A stretch of DNA of 64,000 nucleotides, from the NCBI RefSeq assembly GCF_009696275.1, contig NZ_VUMI01000026.1, positions 1-64,000 of the forward strand, given 5' to 3'. Below, one piece after another: positions 43,924 to 52,346 of this stretch. A program made the translations under genes and the position numbers. The stretch comes from Eisenbergiella porci. GTDB taxonomy: Bacteria > Bacillota > Clostridia > Lachnospirales > Lachnospiraceae. The notes beneath the pieces were generated by a model that ran no database searches, had not been told where the DNA came from, and saw only the letters and a list, made by a program, of their open reading frames with translations. How positions within the stretch are numbered: position 1 is the first letter of the stretch; every line of letters starts with the position of its first letter.

Positions 43924-44434
43924 AATTCTGATCATCTATTACACGAAAACGGGTTTTACGGAAAAATACGCTCAGTGGGTCAGAGAAGAGACAAACTGTG
44001 AGCTTCTGCCCTACAGCCGCAGAGATACGGCGGATTTTACGGCATATGATACCATAGTATATGGCGGCGGCGTCCATGCGGGCGCCATCAATGGAATCAA
44101 ATGGTTCAGGAAGAAAATGACGGAGCTGTCAGGAAAAAGGCTTGCGGTATTTGCCACAGGGGCTATGCCGCCGGATTTGCCGGAGCCGGAAAAGGCGCTG
44201 AAACAGAATTTTTCAGAGGAAGAATGGCAGAAGCTGAAAGTGTTTTATCTTCCTTCCGGCCTAAATTATGAAAAAATGGGAGCCGTTGACCGGGCCATGA
44301 TGGCCATGTTCCGCAGTCTTATGAAGAAAAAAGAAGGGGAGGACAGCGAAGCATACCGCGCCGTCAGCGCTTCCTATGATATATCTTCAAAGGAGTACCT
44401 GAAGCCGCTGCTGCAATATCTGAAGGAAAACTGA
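43916..44434 (+). CDS. Flavodoxin-fold protein (HemG / flavodoxin_5-like)
   Basis: 172 aa. The FMN phosphate loop is YYTKTGFTEKYA near the N-terminus, followed by YDTIVYGGGVHAGAINGIKWF and GKRLAVFATGAMPP, the arrangement of the protoporphyrinogen-oxidase-like flavodoxins. AAGGAG precedes ATG; translationally coupled to the TetR gene. It likely carries electrons or reduces a small molecule in the cytoplasm. A role in haem synthesis is not supported by any neighbour. Confidence 0.87.
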   Translation: MNKILIIYYTKTGFTEKYAQWVREETNCELLPYSRRDTADFTAYDTIVYGGGVHAGAINGIKWFRKKMTELSGKRLAVFATGAMPPDLPEPEKALKQNFSEEEWQKLKVFYLPSGLNYEKMGAVDRAMMAMFRSLMKKKEGEDSEAYRAVSASYDISSKEYLKPLLQYLKEN

Positions 44435-44475
44435 AACAGCCCTCCCTGTTCCGGACAAAGTAAAATTCCGGCCGC

Positions 44476-45312
44476 CTACAGGACGCCAATCAGATCAATC
44501 AGCGTAAATATTGCCATAAGCACCGGCTGATGCAGCATATAAACCGGAAGCGTATTTTTTCCCAGGAACTCCAGCGGCTGGCATTTCGGCTTCTCCAGAA
44601 GCGGCAGGCGTACAGAAGAGGCGGGAATGCCGCGGCCCGCGGAAGCGTTCCGCAAAAAAGCATACCGCTCAGCGGCCTTTTGACGCAGAAGCGCCGCCCA
44701 CAGAATCAGCTGCCAGGTAAAATAGCCGCTGAAAAACAGGAAAATCCAAGGTATCAGCGGAAAATAATCGGTAGAATAAAATCCATCGTAAGGGAAGCCC
44801 AGCACCATCATGATTTTTCCCTGATATAGAAAACGGGGAAGCTCCAGAAGGCGGAAACTTTCAAACCCCAGATAGCCGTAGGGGGCTTCCTTTGTAAGCA
44901 GAAACAGCAGGAAGCTTACGGGAAGCCCGGCAAAAGCCGGAATCCGTGAAAGCAGCGGATTCAGCAGGGCCGTAATCAGCGTGGCCAGGCCGAAAAAGCT
45001 GAGGATTCCCATAATTACAATGGCGTCAGGCATCACAAAAGCCGTAGCCAGCGTGATAATGATCCCGCAGCCGGTCAGAAGCAGTCCCCTCTTTACCGGA
45101 CGCCGTCCCAGACAGAAGCACATGCCGGAGAGGAAAATGAAAGTCCAGCAGATGCTCTGCTGCCATATCTGGCCCGGATCGTCCCGGAACCAGGGCATTC
45201 TGACATGGTAAAGATATGTCAGATCATAGGCCGCATGATAGGCAATCATGCTGAGCAGAGTAATCCCTCTTGTCATATCCAGTAAAGAATAACGGGGACG
45301 GGTATTTTCCAT
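44476..45312 (-). CDS. Membrane acyltransferase, DUF1624 / heparan-glucosaminide acetyltransferase-like
   Basis: 278-aa integral membrane protein with about seven helices. It starts RYSLLDMTRGITLLSMIAYHAAYDL, the hallmark of the DUF1624/HGSNAT group, and has the conserved LGKNTLPVYMLHQPVLM segment near the C-terminus. Relatives transfer acyl groups to glycans across the membrane. Its start is only a few bases after the YfhO-like stop, so it is the third gene of the envelope run. Substrate may be a teichoic-acid-like polymer; inferred. Confidence 0.87.
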   Translation of the reverse strand: MENTRPRYSLLDMTRGITLLSMIAYHAAYDLTYLYHVRMPWFRDDPGQIWQQSICWTFIFLSGMCFCLGRRPVKRGLLLTGCGIIITLATAFVMPDAIVIMGILSFFGLATLITALLNPLLSRIPAFAGLPVSFLLFLLTKEAPYGYLGFESFRLLELPRFLYQGKIMMVLGFPYDGFYSTDYFPLIPWIFLFFSGYFTWQLILWAALLRQKAAERYAFLRNASAGRGIPASSVRLPLLEKPKCQPLEFLGKNTLPVYMLHQPVLMAIFTLIDLIGVL

Positions 45313-45315
45313 GAA

Positions 45316-48054
45316 TCAGTCATTGCTCCCTTCTGCTGTTGTCAGCTTCTTACTATTTCCGTATCCATCGCGGGAAATTCGTTTTTCCAGGATTAGAATC
45401 AAAACAAAAGCGGCCAGGCAGATCAGGGTTATCACGATGCCCAGCGTCAGCCCCGCAGGATAATAATGCATTTCAACCGTATGCTCACCGGCCTCCAGGG
45501 AAAGGCTGATGAAGGTATCGTCAAACAGTCCCGGCTGCACCTCTTCACCGTCCACAAGCACCTTCCAGCCCGGTTCATAAGGTACGCTCAGCACCAGTTC
45601 ACCGGCTTTGGAGACCTGGATATGTCCCCGGATATGGGTGGAATCAAAGGAATCCACTGTCATGGTTTCACTGCCCAGGATATCAATGGCCTGCGCCAGG
45701 ATATCTTCATCCAGCCGGTACGCAGAAAGGCTGAGGGAGCTGCTGTCTTCGGAATGCAGGGAGATTACGTCCCCTTCATCATGCCAGCCCAGGTCGCAGA
45801 TGTAATGGTATTTCAGCTTGGTAAAGGACTTGGACAGCGATTCAGATTCCATTTTCAGGGTATCCACTTTGGAATTTCCCACATAAGCGTAATAATGGCC
45901 GCTCTGCTGCGCCGTGACGATGGTTCCGTTTCCTTCTTCCTGGGAGGGCACGCTTTCAAACAGGGAGCTTTGCAGACCGAGGGCGCGTACCATCAGGTTC
46001 TGTGTTTCCAACGGATTGGAGCCTTCTCTGTCAAGGACGGCTTCCAGCACATCCGTCTGTGTATCCTCCACATTGCCGAGAAATTCATCCAGGGCGTCCG
46101 GATTTTCTGTCCCTTCCTCCGTCCCGGCCGCTCCGGAGGAGGAATCTCCGTCAGCAGGCGCGTCCGGCGAATCGGTGATATCAAAGCCCGGATGCTCACT
46201 CACCATAAAGCCCAGAGGAAGCGTATATTTACATTCATACAGATAAATATCCCCTTCGCTGTCAATGAGCGTATACAGGTTCGGATCCTCTTTGGAGGAT
46301 TTGGAGAACATATAACGGACGGAGAGCAGCGAGGAGGTTAACGGCGTTGCGCCGTCAAAGCAGTAAAATACCTTGCTGTGGCTCATCCCCAGCTTTTCGT
46401 AGAACTCCTCCACCTGCCCGTTGGCCGTGGAAGAAAACAGGGAAGCGGTGGGATAGCCTATCATGGTGCCGTCGTTTTTCGTCACCCGGCTGAACTTTTC
46501 AAACCGGTAGAAATCCGGGTCCTGTTCCCTGATGCGATCCACCAGAAGCTGGTAATTGTCATGGTTTTCCAGATATTTGCTCCTGCTGGTCACGGAAACG
46601 CTTGTCTGATACATATTGATGGAGGCTTCCGCGGTCACCACAACCAGGGTGAGGACGGCCAGCAGCTTCAGGTTGAAGTTCTTCTTTTTATAATAATAAG
46701 CAAAAATTCCATACAGACATAAAAATACGGCAGTCAGCAGGAAGGTTTCCACGGCAAATGCTTCATCGTCCTTCAGCAGCTTTTCACACAGCAGCACAAA
46801 GCCCAGGGACAGGCAGCAGCTGACGCCCAGGGACTTGAAGGAGCACTCCCGGATGCGCAGCACCGCCTCGCAGCACAGGGTGAGCAGCAGGAATATATAC
46901 ATAAAGGACTGGCGGCAGGGAAGGGAATCCGGGTAGTTCATGCCATGCCACATGAAATTCAACACATTAGTGGAAAAGCTTACCAGCAGAAACGCCAGGA
47001 GGCCCAGTCTTGCAGCCTTTTCCCGGAGGGAAATTTTGGCATTGGAAACATACAGCGGAACCAGCAGGAAAACCGCAACGCCGCAGTAAATGTTCGGCCA
47101 GTGATCCAGCCCCGTTTCCACTGCCACATCCATGCAGTGCCTTGCCAGCATGTCGATGGTGGAGAAATAGAAGGTCAGCTTGGAGGGAAAGTTGAAGTCG
47201 CTGAATTTCGTCAGATGCAGCGCTGAATATTCCGGTATTAACAGTATGGCCGCCATGCCTCCCGCCAATACGGAAAAAAGCGCAAAACGCAGTACAGCGC
47301 CGCCCATCCGGCGAAGGGAGCTGCAGTGGGACACAAGCAGCACCAGGAAATACAGCACCAGGAAAATACATACCATGATGGAAATATAGTAATTGGACAG
47401 GATGCACAGCGCAAGGCTGATGCAGTACAGCCTGTATTTCCCTTCAGTCACCAGCTTTTCAAGCCCCAGGGCTATCAGGGGGAACAGGAAAATACAATCC
47501 AGCCACATCACGTTCCAGTTATAGGCCGCCAGATAGCCGGACATGGCATAAAAAACGGCAAAGGGAACCACGGCCGCGCTTCTGGTTTTAAAATGCCGGG
47601 TAAGATACCAGGAAAAGGTAAAACCGCTGAAGCCGATTTTCAGGATGACCAGATAGGACATGAATTCGATCAGGTATTTATCCGGGAAAAGAGCCACAAG
47701 CCAGTTGAAGGGACTTGCCATATAATAGGCGTAAAGCGCAAGAAAATTAGAGCCCACGCCCACATTCCAGGAATAGGAAAGGCTGTCCCCGCTTCGGATT
47801 TTGCTGAGCATTTCAGAAAGAAAGGGGACGTACTGGTGGTACATGTCCGAGTGCATGAAGCTTTCATCGCCAAACGGGAAAATGCCGTTGATAATGAAAA
47901 TCGCCAGCATGATCAGAAAAGGAATGGCAAAGGAAAGCAGGCAGGCCCAGTTGCTTCTTATCCATCTGCCAGGGGAAGGAGGTTCTGAGGCTGCCGTTTT
48001 GGATGGGTTGTTGCGGGCCGCGCGGCCCGCCGTCATTGTATTCATGAATTTCAT
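45316..48054 (-). CDS. YfhO-family membrane protein
   Basis: 912 aa with an N-terminal block of about twelve helices, an extracytoplasmic part (~480-830) and a last helix near 880. Family marks are HSDMYHQYVPFLSEMLSKIRSGDSLSYSWNVGVGSN split over a loop, and the C-terminal VPYEPGWKVLVDGE beta module. YfhO of B. subtilis is needed for glycosylation of lipoteichoic acid. An acidic Ser/Asp/Gly-rich insert sits at ~640-680. GGAGGT precedes ATG 48054. It lies 73 bases after the LtaS-like gene, consistent with a shared role in teichoic-acid decoration. Confidence 0.9.
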   Translation of the reverse strand: MKFMNTMTAGRAARNNPSKTAASEPPSPGRWIRSNWACLLSFAIPFLIMLAIFIINGIFPFGDESFMHSDMYHQYVPFLSEMLSKIRSGDSLSYSWNVGVGSNFLALYAYYMASPFNWLVALFPDKYLIEFMSYLVILKIGFSGFTFSWYLTRHFKTRSAAVVPFAVFYAMSGYLAAYNWNVMWLDCIFLFPLIALGLEKLVTEGKYRLYCISLALCILSNYYISIMVCIFLVLYFLVLLVSHCSSLRRMGGAVLRFALFSVLAGGMAAILLIPEYSALHLTKFSDFNFPSKLTFYFSTIDMLARHCMDVAVETGLDHWPNIYCGVAVFLLVPLYVSNAKISLREKAARLGLLAFLLVSFSTNVLNFMWHGMNYPDSLPCRQSFMYIFLLLTLCCEAVLRIRECSFKSLGVSCCLSLGFVLLCEKLLKDDEAFAVETFLLTAVFLCLYGIFAYYYKKKNFNLKLLAVLTLVVVTAEASINMYQTSVSVTSRSKYLENHDNYQLLVDRIREQDPDFYRFEKFSRVTKNDGTMIGYPTASLFSSTANGQVEEFYEKLGMSHSKVFYCFDGATPLTSSLLSVRYMFSKSSKEDPNLYTLIDSEGDIYLYECKYTLPLGFMVSEHPGFDITDSPDAPADGDSSSGAAGTEEGTENPDALDEFLGNVEDTQTDVLEAVLDREGSNPLETQNLMVRALGLQSSLFESVPSQEEGNGTIVTAQQSGHYYAYVGNSKVDTLKMESESLSKSFTKLKYHYICDLGWHDEGDVISLHSEDSSSLSLSAYRLDEDILAQAIDILGSETMTVDSFDSTHIRGHIQVSKAGELVLSVPYEPGWKVLVDGEEVQPGLFDDTFISLSLEAGEHTVEMHYYPAGLTLGIVITLICLAAFVLILILEKRISRDGYGNSKKLTTAEGSND

Positions 48055-48127
48055 TTTTGTCGTTGTACCTCCGGAGCTGTAATTGGGTTACGCTTATGTG
48101 GCCGTGCGGTTTTTCCGGCGTGGGAAA

Positions 48128-49912
48128 TTAGCCGCCGTTACGCTTTGATGCATCAAAGATCTGGTAATACTGATAGCCTCTGTAGCCGGAAAGCAAATCC
48201 TTCTGATCGTCCGCATTCGTAAAGGTACCGTCTTTAAGCTCCACATGGTTGGCGGAGATTACGGGCGCCTCCCCGGAAAAAGCGGCCAGATAGCTGAAAT
48301 AATCAGGAAGGGGAAGGCCTGCGGCCTGAAGCGTCTGAAAGCCCAGATAATTGGCGCTGGTTTCCACGCCCGTGGTTTCCTCAATATCATAATTGGCCCA
48401 GATGATGAAAGGAACCTTGTAACGCCGTGACAGTTCTTCCTCAGTCAGCGTTGCATTACGCTTCCCATTGAGCTTCCATACCGGCTCCACAACGGAGTTG
48501 GTAGGCTGATGATCACCGAAGAAAACAATAATGGTTTCTTCCTCCTGCCCTTCAAAATAGGCAATCAGCTCCTGCAGCGCCTCGTCCGAAAGCTTCATCA
48601 GGGATAAATAATTGTTCAGGGCTGTGGAATTGGCGCCCTCCACGGTAATATCCGGCTGGAAATTATCGAAGCTTTCCGTATAAGAAGAATGGTTCTGCAT
48701 CGTTACGTTGAATACGAACAGCGGTTCTCCGGGTTCTTTCTTTTCGTAGGTTTCAATAATTTTCTCAAAATCCGATTTATCACTTACATACTCTCTCACA
48801 AGAAGCGGATTTTTATAATCGGGCAGAAAATGCATTTCCTGAAAGCCCAGGTCCGGATAAACCTTATCCCGATCCCAGCCGGTCGCCTTGTAAGGGTGCA
48901 TGGCTACCGTTTTATAGCCAAGGGAAGCCAGGTGGGAGGCCATGGAAGGCGTTTCTGCCTTGATGTACTGCTGGTAGGGGATGCTGCCGGTGGGAAGAAA
49001 GGCCATGGTATTCCCCGTCAGGTATTCAAACTCGGTATTTGCAGTATTTCCCCCCAGGACTGAAACATTCAGCCATCCGGAAACCGTGTTGTCCGCGCCG
49101 TCCATCATGCTGTGCATAAAAGGCATATAATCTTCATTGGTCTGAAAATCCGCAAGCACGGCCGGATCGGAAAAGGCTTCGTCCATGATGACGATAATGT
49201 TCGGTTTTTTCTCCGGTTCCTCCGAGGGCTGTGCATAGGCGGCTAGCTCCTCCCGGGCAGCATCCGCGTTGTAGCCGGCCGGTTTGTCTACGGAGATATA
49301 ACGCAGCTCCATGACAAAGGCCAGCGCCGTGCCGTTCTTGAAGCTGATGGTGGTCGGGGTAAAAAGCTTGTCATACAGCCGCAGCTTCTGCTGGACGATT
49401 TCGTCGGAATGGAACATACCGCCGAAGGCCACCAGCAGGGCGCATACAACGGCAGCCGTGGGTATGCGGAATTTCCAGGTTCCTTTTTTCAGTGTATACC
49501 TGCAGAAAAATTCCAGTATCAGCAGAACCAGAAAGCCGATAACCACAAGAAGCGCCTGTTTGTCCAGCGTATATTCATAGTTGTCCGCAACGCTTGCGGC
49601 GGTGCTGATAGAGAACAGATCCCAGGGCTGAATCGGTACGGAACGGAAATTCAGCACGAAATAATTCACCAGCCCATACAGGAAAAAGAAAAGCGTTTCC
49701 GTCATCAGCGCCGCATGCAGCCGGCCGAACAGGGCGAAAAGCAGCAGGGCAACCAGCTCAAACATTACGATATTGAGCACCTGCGGAGTTGCCTTCATGG
49801 TTTTCCAGGGATTATGGGTAAACCATTCCAGCAGATAAAAGGTTACGATTGGATAAAGCAGCAGCAAAATCAGGTTCAGCCTGCTTTCCTTTATTTTCTT
49901 TAGAAATTTCAT
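48128..49912 (-). CDS. LTA synthase family sulfatase-fold protein
   Basis: 594 aa with five N-terminal transmembrane helices (to ~residue 160) and an extracellular sulfatase-fold domain. Catalytic landmarks are the metal ligand Glu in IIVIMDEAFSD, the nucleophile Thr in GGNTANTEFEYLTG, and the metal site in IVFFGDHQPT. These enzymes polymerise or transfer glycerol-phosphate from phosphatidylglycerol on the outer face of the membrane. ATG 49912 is chosen because GGGAG, six bases upstream, would be destroyed by the earlier ATG. First gene of the envelope run behind a strong promoter. Confidence 0.92.
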   Translation of the reverse strand: MKFLKKIKESRLNLILLLLYPIVTFYLLEWFTHNPWKTMKATPQVLNIVMFELVALLLFALFGRLHAALMTETLFFFLYGLVNYFVLNFRSVPIQPWDLFSISTAASVADNYEYTLDKQALLVVIGFLVLLILEFFCRYTLKKGTWKFRIPTAAVVCALLVAFGGMFHSDEIVQQKLRLYDKLFTPTTISFKNGTALAFVMELRYISVDKPAGYNADAAREELAAYAQPSEEPEKKPNIIVIMDEAFSDPAVLADFQTNEDYMPFMHSMMDGADNTVSGWLNVSVLGGNTANTEFEYLTGNTMAFLPTGSIPYQQYIKAETPSMASHLASLGYKTVAMHPYKATGWDRDKVYPDLGFQEMHFLPDYKNPLLVREYVSDKSDFEKIIETYEKKEPGEPLFVFNVTMQNHSSYTESFDNFQPDITVEGANSTALNNYLSLMKLSDEALQELIAYFEGQEEETIIVFFGDHQPTNSVVEPVWKLNGKRNATLTEEELSRRYKVPFIIWANYDIEETTGVETSANYLGFQTLQAAGLPLPDYFSYLAAFSGEAPVISANHVELKDGTFTNADDQKDLLSGYRGYQYYQIFDASKRNGG

Positions 49913-49968
49913 TTTTACTCCCATCTTGTTTTTCCATACGGATCAGAATACCCCATGATTCTTGTTAC

Positions 49969-49997
49969 ATTCTAGTCAGCGATATGGTGACTGTCAA
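49969..49997 (-). promoter_or_regulatory. Promoter of the envelope operon
   Basis: On the minus strand a perfect TTGACA (49997-49992), 17-base spacer, and TAGAAT (49974-49969), ~57 bases before the LtaS-like start. No other promoter is visible for the next two minus-strand genes. Confidence 0.82.
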
Positions 49998-50194
49998 GAG
50001 AAGCGGCGAAGAATTCATAATTTGGAAAGAAAAAATAATTATACCGAACACGGAAATACGAAATACAGAACGAGAGAATCGGGCAGCGCGGTTGACAGAA
50101 GAAATACGTAATTGTAATATGAAAAAACCGGCAGCCGCAGGGCAGGTAAGCGCATTTGCGGCAGCAGTACAATCAACAGGGAGGATTAACAAAA

Positions 50195-51046
50195 ATGCAT
50201 ATAGCTGAGGATATTATAAAAAGGGTGGAGGCCCAGTTTAAAATGGACTGCGCGCTGGATCCGTCCGGCGAAGCAGGAAAACGCGGTTATTTAATAGGAA
50301 GAAGGCCGAAAATGCCGGATCAGACCTTTATGACTGATACGGCCTATGGCTGGCTTATGAGAGAGCGTATGGAAAAAGCGGCGGCAGGCATTGACTATGG
50401 AATTGATTCCAGGGCAAGGGTATATGAAGGGATGGATCTGTTTTTCAGGGCGATTCTGTTCTGCGGGAAAGGGTATCTTATGGCGGATGAGGCAATTTAT
50501 GACTGGTGCTGCCGTGAATACGGGGGACAGGGACCGGAGCCGGAATGGTTCTGCCGTTTTTCAAACCTGCGCAGGCTGGATGACTGCCTTCGCAGCCAAC
50601 GCAGGGAGATTGCGGATACCCATATTTATTTTCTCCCTGGAATGCAGGAAACGGCGGTAAAACCGGATTTTGAGGTCAGATGGCTGGAAGAAGGGGAGCT
50701 GCCCGACTGGAAGGAGGGGCGGCAGTTCCGCCATGCCATCTGCGGTTCTGAGCTGATGCCGGATGTGCTGGCTGTTGCTGCAATTATTGACGGAAAAGTG
50801 GCTGCTGTGGCCGGGGCCAGTGAGGACAGTCCGCTGATGTGGCAGATTGGAATTGACGTGCTGCCCGAATTTGCGGGCCGTGGCCTGGCCTCCAGTCTGG
50901 TTGCCCTGCTGAAACAGGAGATCCTTGCCAGAGGAAAAATCCCCTTCTACGGCACCGCGGAATCCCACGGGCTTTCCAGGAGCGTTGCCATAAACGCCGG
51001 CTTTTTCCCGGCGTGGGCCGAGGTATATGTCAGACGCAGGCAATGA
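50195..51046 (+). CDS. GNAT-fold acetyltransferase
   Basis: 283 aa, longer than single-domain GNATs. The N-terminal ~140 residues have no clear motif. The C-terminal part carries the acetyl-CoA site GRGLASSLVALLKQEI, then AESHGLSRSVAINAGF. The nearest class I can name is the GNAT group with a helical N-terminal extension. GGGAGGATT precedes ATG 50195, giving MHIAEDIIKRVEAQF. No operon partners. Substrate unknown. Confidence 0.83.
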   Translation: MHIAEDIIKRVEAQFKMDCALDPSGEAGKRGYLIGRRPKMPDQTFMTDTAYGWLMRERMEKAAAGIDYGIDSRARVYEGMDLFFRAILFCGKGYLMADEAIYDWCCREYGGQGPEPEWFCRFSNLRRLDDCLRSQRREIADTHIYFLPGMQETAVKPDFEVRWLEEGELPDWKEGRQFRHAICGSELMPDVLAVAAIIDGKVAAVAGASEDSPLMWQIGIDVLPEFAGRGLASSLVALLKQEILARGKIPFYGTAESHGLSRSVAINAGFFPAWAEVYVRRRQ

Positions 51047-51106
51047 AGCCCAATTAATTAAGAAAATCTTTTCTGTGACGTTGCGGTCAAGTATGGTAGA
51101 ATAAAA

Positions 51107-51132
51107 GTAACTGCTGAAGTGATGGACAGTTA
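51107..51132. repeat. Dispersed TAACTG...CAGTTA element
   Basis: GTAACTG (51107-51113) and CAGTTA (51127-51132) with GGA before the right arm. Closely similar spacing occurs at 53934-53959, and looser copies near 14517 and 19131. Confidence 0.45.
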
Positions 51133-51188
51133 TAAACGAAGGCGGCGGCAGATGCCGCCCTGAAAAGAAAGAACCGGAGAGAATAGGA

Positions 51189-52262
51189 ATGAAAAACAGT
51201 AAATTAATGAAGGAGCTGGTTCCCATAGCCGCCCTGCTTCTTTTTATCATTGTGGTGTTGGTAATGTGCGCAGTCAGTGCCAGGCAGAAAAAGGGGCCGT
51301 CCGGTACGGGACCGGATACAGAGGCGGTGCAGGAAACGGAAAGCGAAACGGAAAGCGGCGGCGAAACGGCGGAAAGCACGGAGGAAGCCTCAGATGAAAC
51401 GGGAGAAAATACCGGCAAAGAGGATCCTGTGGAGGTTCAGGAGACGATTGAGCTGGATGCCGAGGAACCTGTGGAAACGGAAAGCGCGCCGGATGCTGTG
51501 AAGGACGCGCCTCCTGCCGTATCCGGCTCCAATGTGCCGGACACGGCGCAGGTAAGCACAAATACGGCGACGGTTATTGTAAAGAAAACGAATACCCAGA
51601 TGCTCGCAGAAATGATGGATTACTGGCAGAAGGATAATGTGGAAGCCGTAGAGGATCTGAGCGGGCTGGCACATTACCGCGCCATGTCGGCCTCACTGAA
51701 AAGTTCAGCTTATTTTTATTACTACGGGGACAGGAATGAGCAGGGCCGCCCGGAGGGAACGGGCATTGCCGTTTACGGAGAGGATCAGTATTACTACGGA
51801 GAATGGAAGGACGGCCTGCGCAGCGGGAAGGGAATGTGGCTGAAAATGTACTGTCAGGACAATACTGCTTCCTTTGATCCGGTTCTGGTTACCCATAGCT
51901 ATGAGGGTGCCTGGCTGGACAATCTGCCCAACGGGGAAGGCCAGGAGCACTATGATCTGGATATCGGCAGGGCAGCCCCGGAGAGCCGGTATTTTCAGAA
52001 TGTGATCGGCAATTTCAAGGACGGGCTGTACCATGGAAATATGTATATCAACACGCTGAATGCCGACGGCAACGTGCAGGAATGGCGCGGTGAAGCGAAG
52101 GAAGGTGTGTTTAAGACCTTTGAAGGAAGGGATCTGGAAGGCAGGGTGCCGATTTGCCAGGATGTACAGAACCCGGACAGCCATATGTGGATCCATCCGC
52201 TGGAAAACAAGGATCAGGGGCTGAAGGAGGTAAGGGTTCAGGTAAAAAACAGAAAGGAATAA
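51189..52262 (+). CDS. Membrane-anchored MORN-repeat protein
   Basis: 357 aa. A single N-terminal helix (~14-34) is followed by a Glu/Thr/Ser-rich extracytoplasmic linker (~38-125) and a globular part with MORN-like repeats: YYYGEWKDGLRSGKGMWL, YEGAWLDNLPNGEGQEHYD and FKDGLYHGNMYINTL, finishing with an EWRGEAKEGVFKTF half-repeat. MORN repeats bind membranes or proteins or act as a scaffold. GGAGAGAATA precedes ATG. It stands alone, although its outward-facing repeats could bind the wall polymers made by the nearby envelope operon. Function unknown. Confidence 0.85.
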   Translation: MKNSKLMKELVPIAALLLFIIVVLVMCAVSARQKKGPSGTGPDTEAVQETESETESGGETAESTEEASDETGENTGKEDPVEVQETIELDAEEPVETESAPDAVKDAPPAVSGSNVPDTAQVSTNTATVIVKKTNTQMLAEMMDYWQKDNVEAVEDLSGLAHYRAMSASLKSSAYFYYYGDRNEQGRPEGTGIAVYGEDQYYYGEWKDGLRSGKGMWLKMYCQDNTASFDPVLVTHSYEGAWLDNLPNGEGQEHYDLDIGRAAPESRYFQNVIGNFKDGLYHGNMYINTLNADGNVQEWRGEAKEGVFKTFEGRDLEGRVPICQDVQNPDSHMWIHPLENKDQGLKEVRVQVKNRKE

Positions 52263-52346
52263 AGCCAGGGACAGTTGTAAAAAGGGGAACGAACGGCTTT
52301 GCCGGAAGCAGGCGGCCGTATTATAAATAATAAGGGGGTAAAAGGT

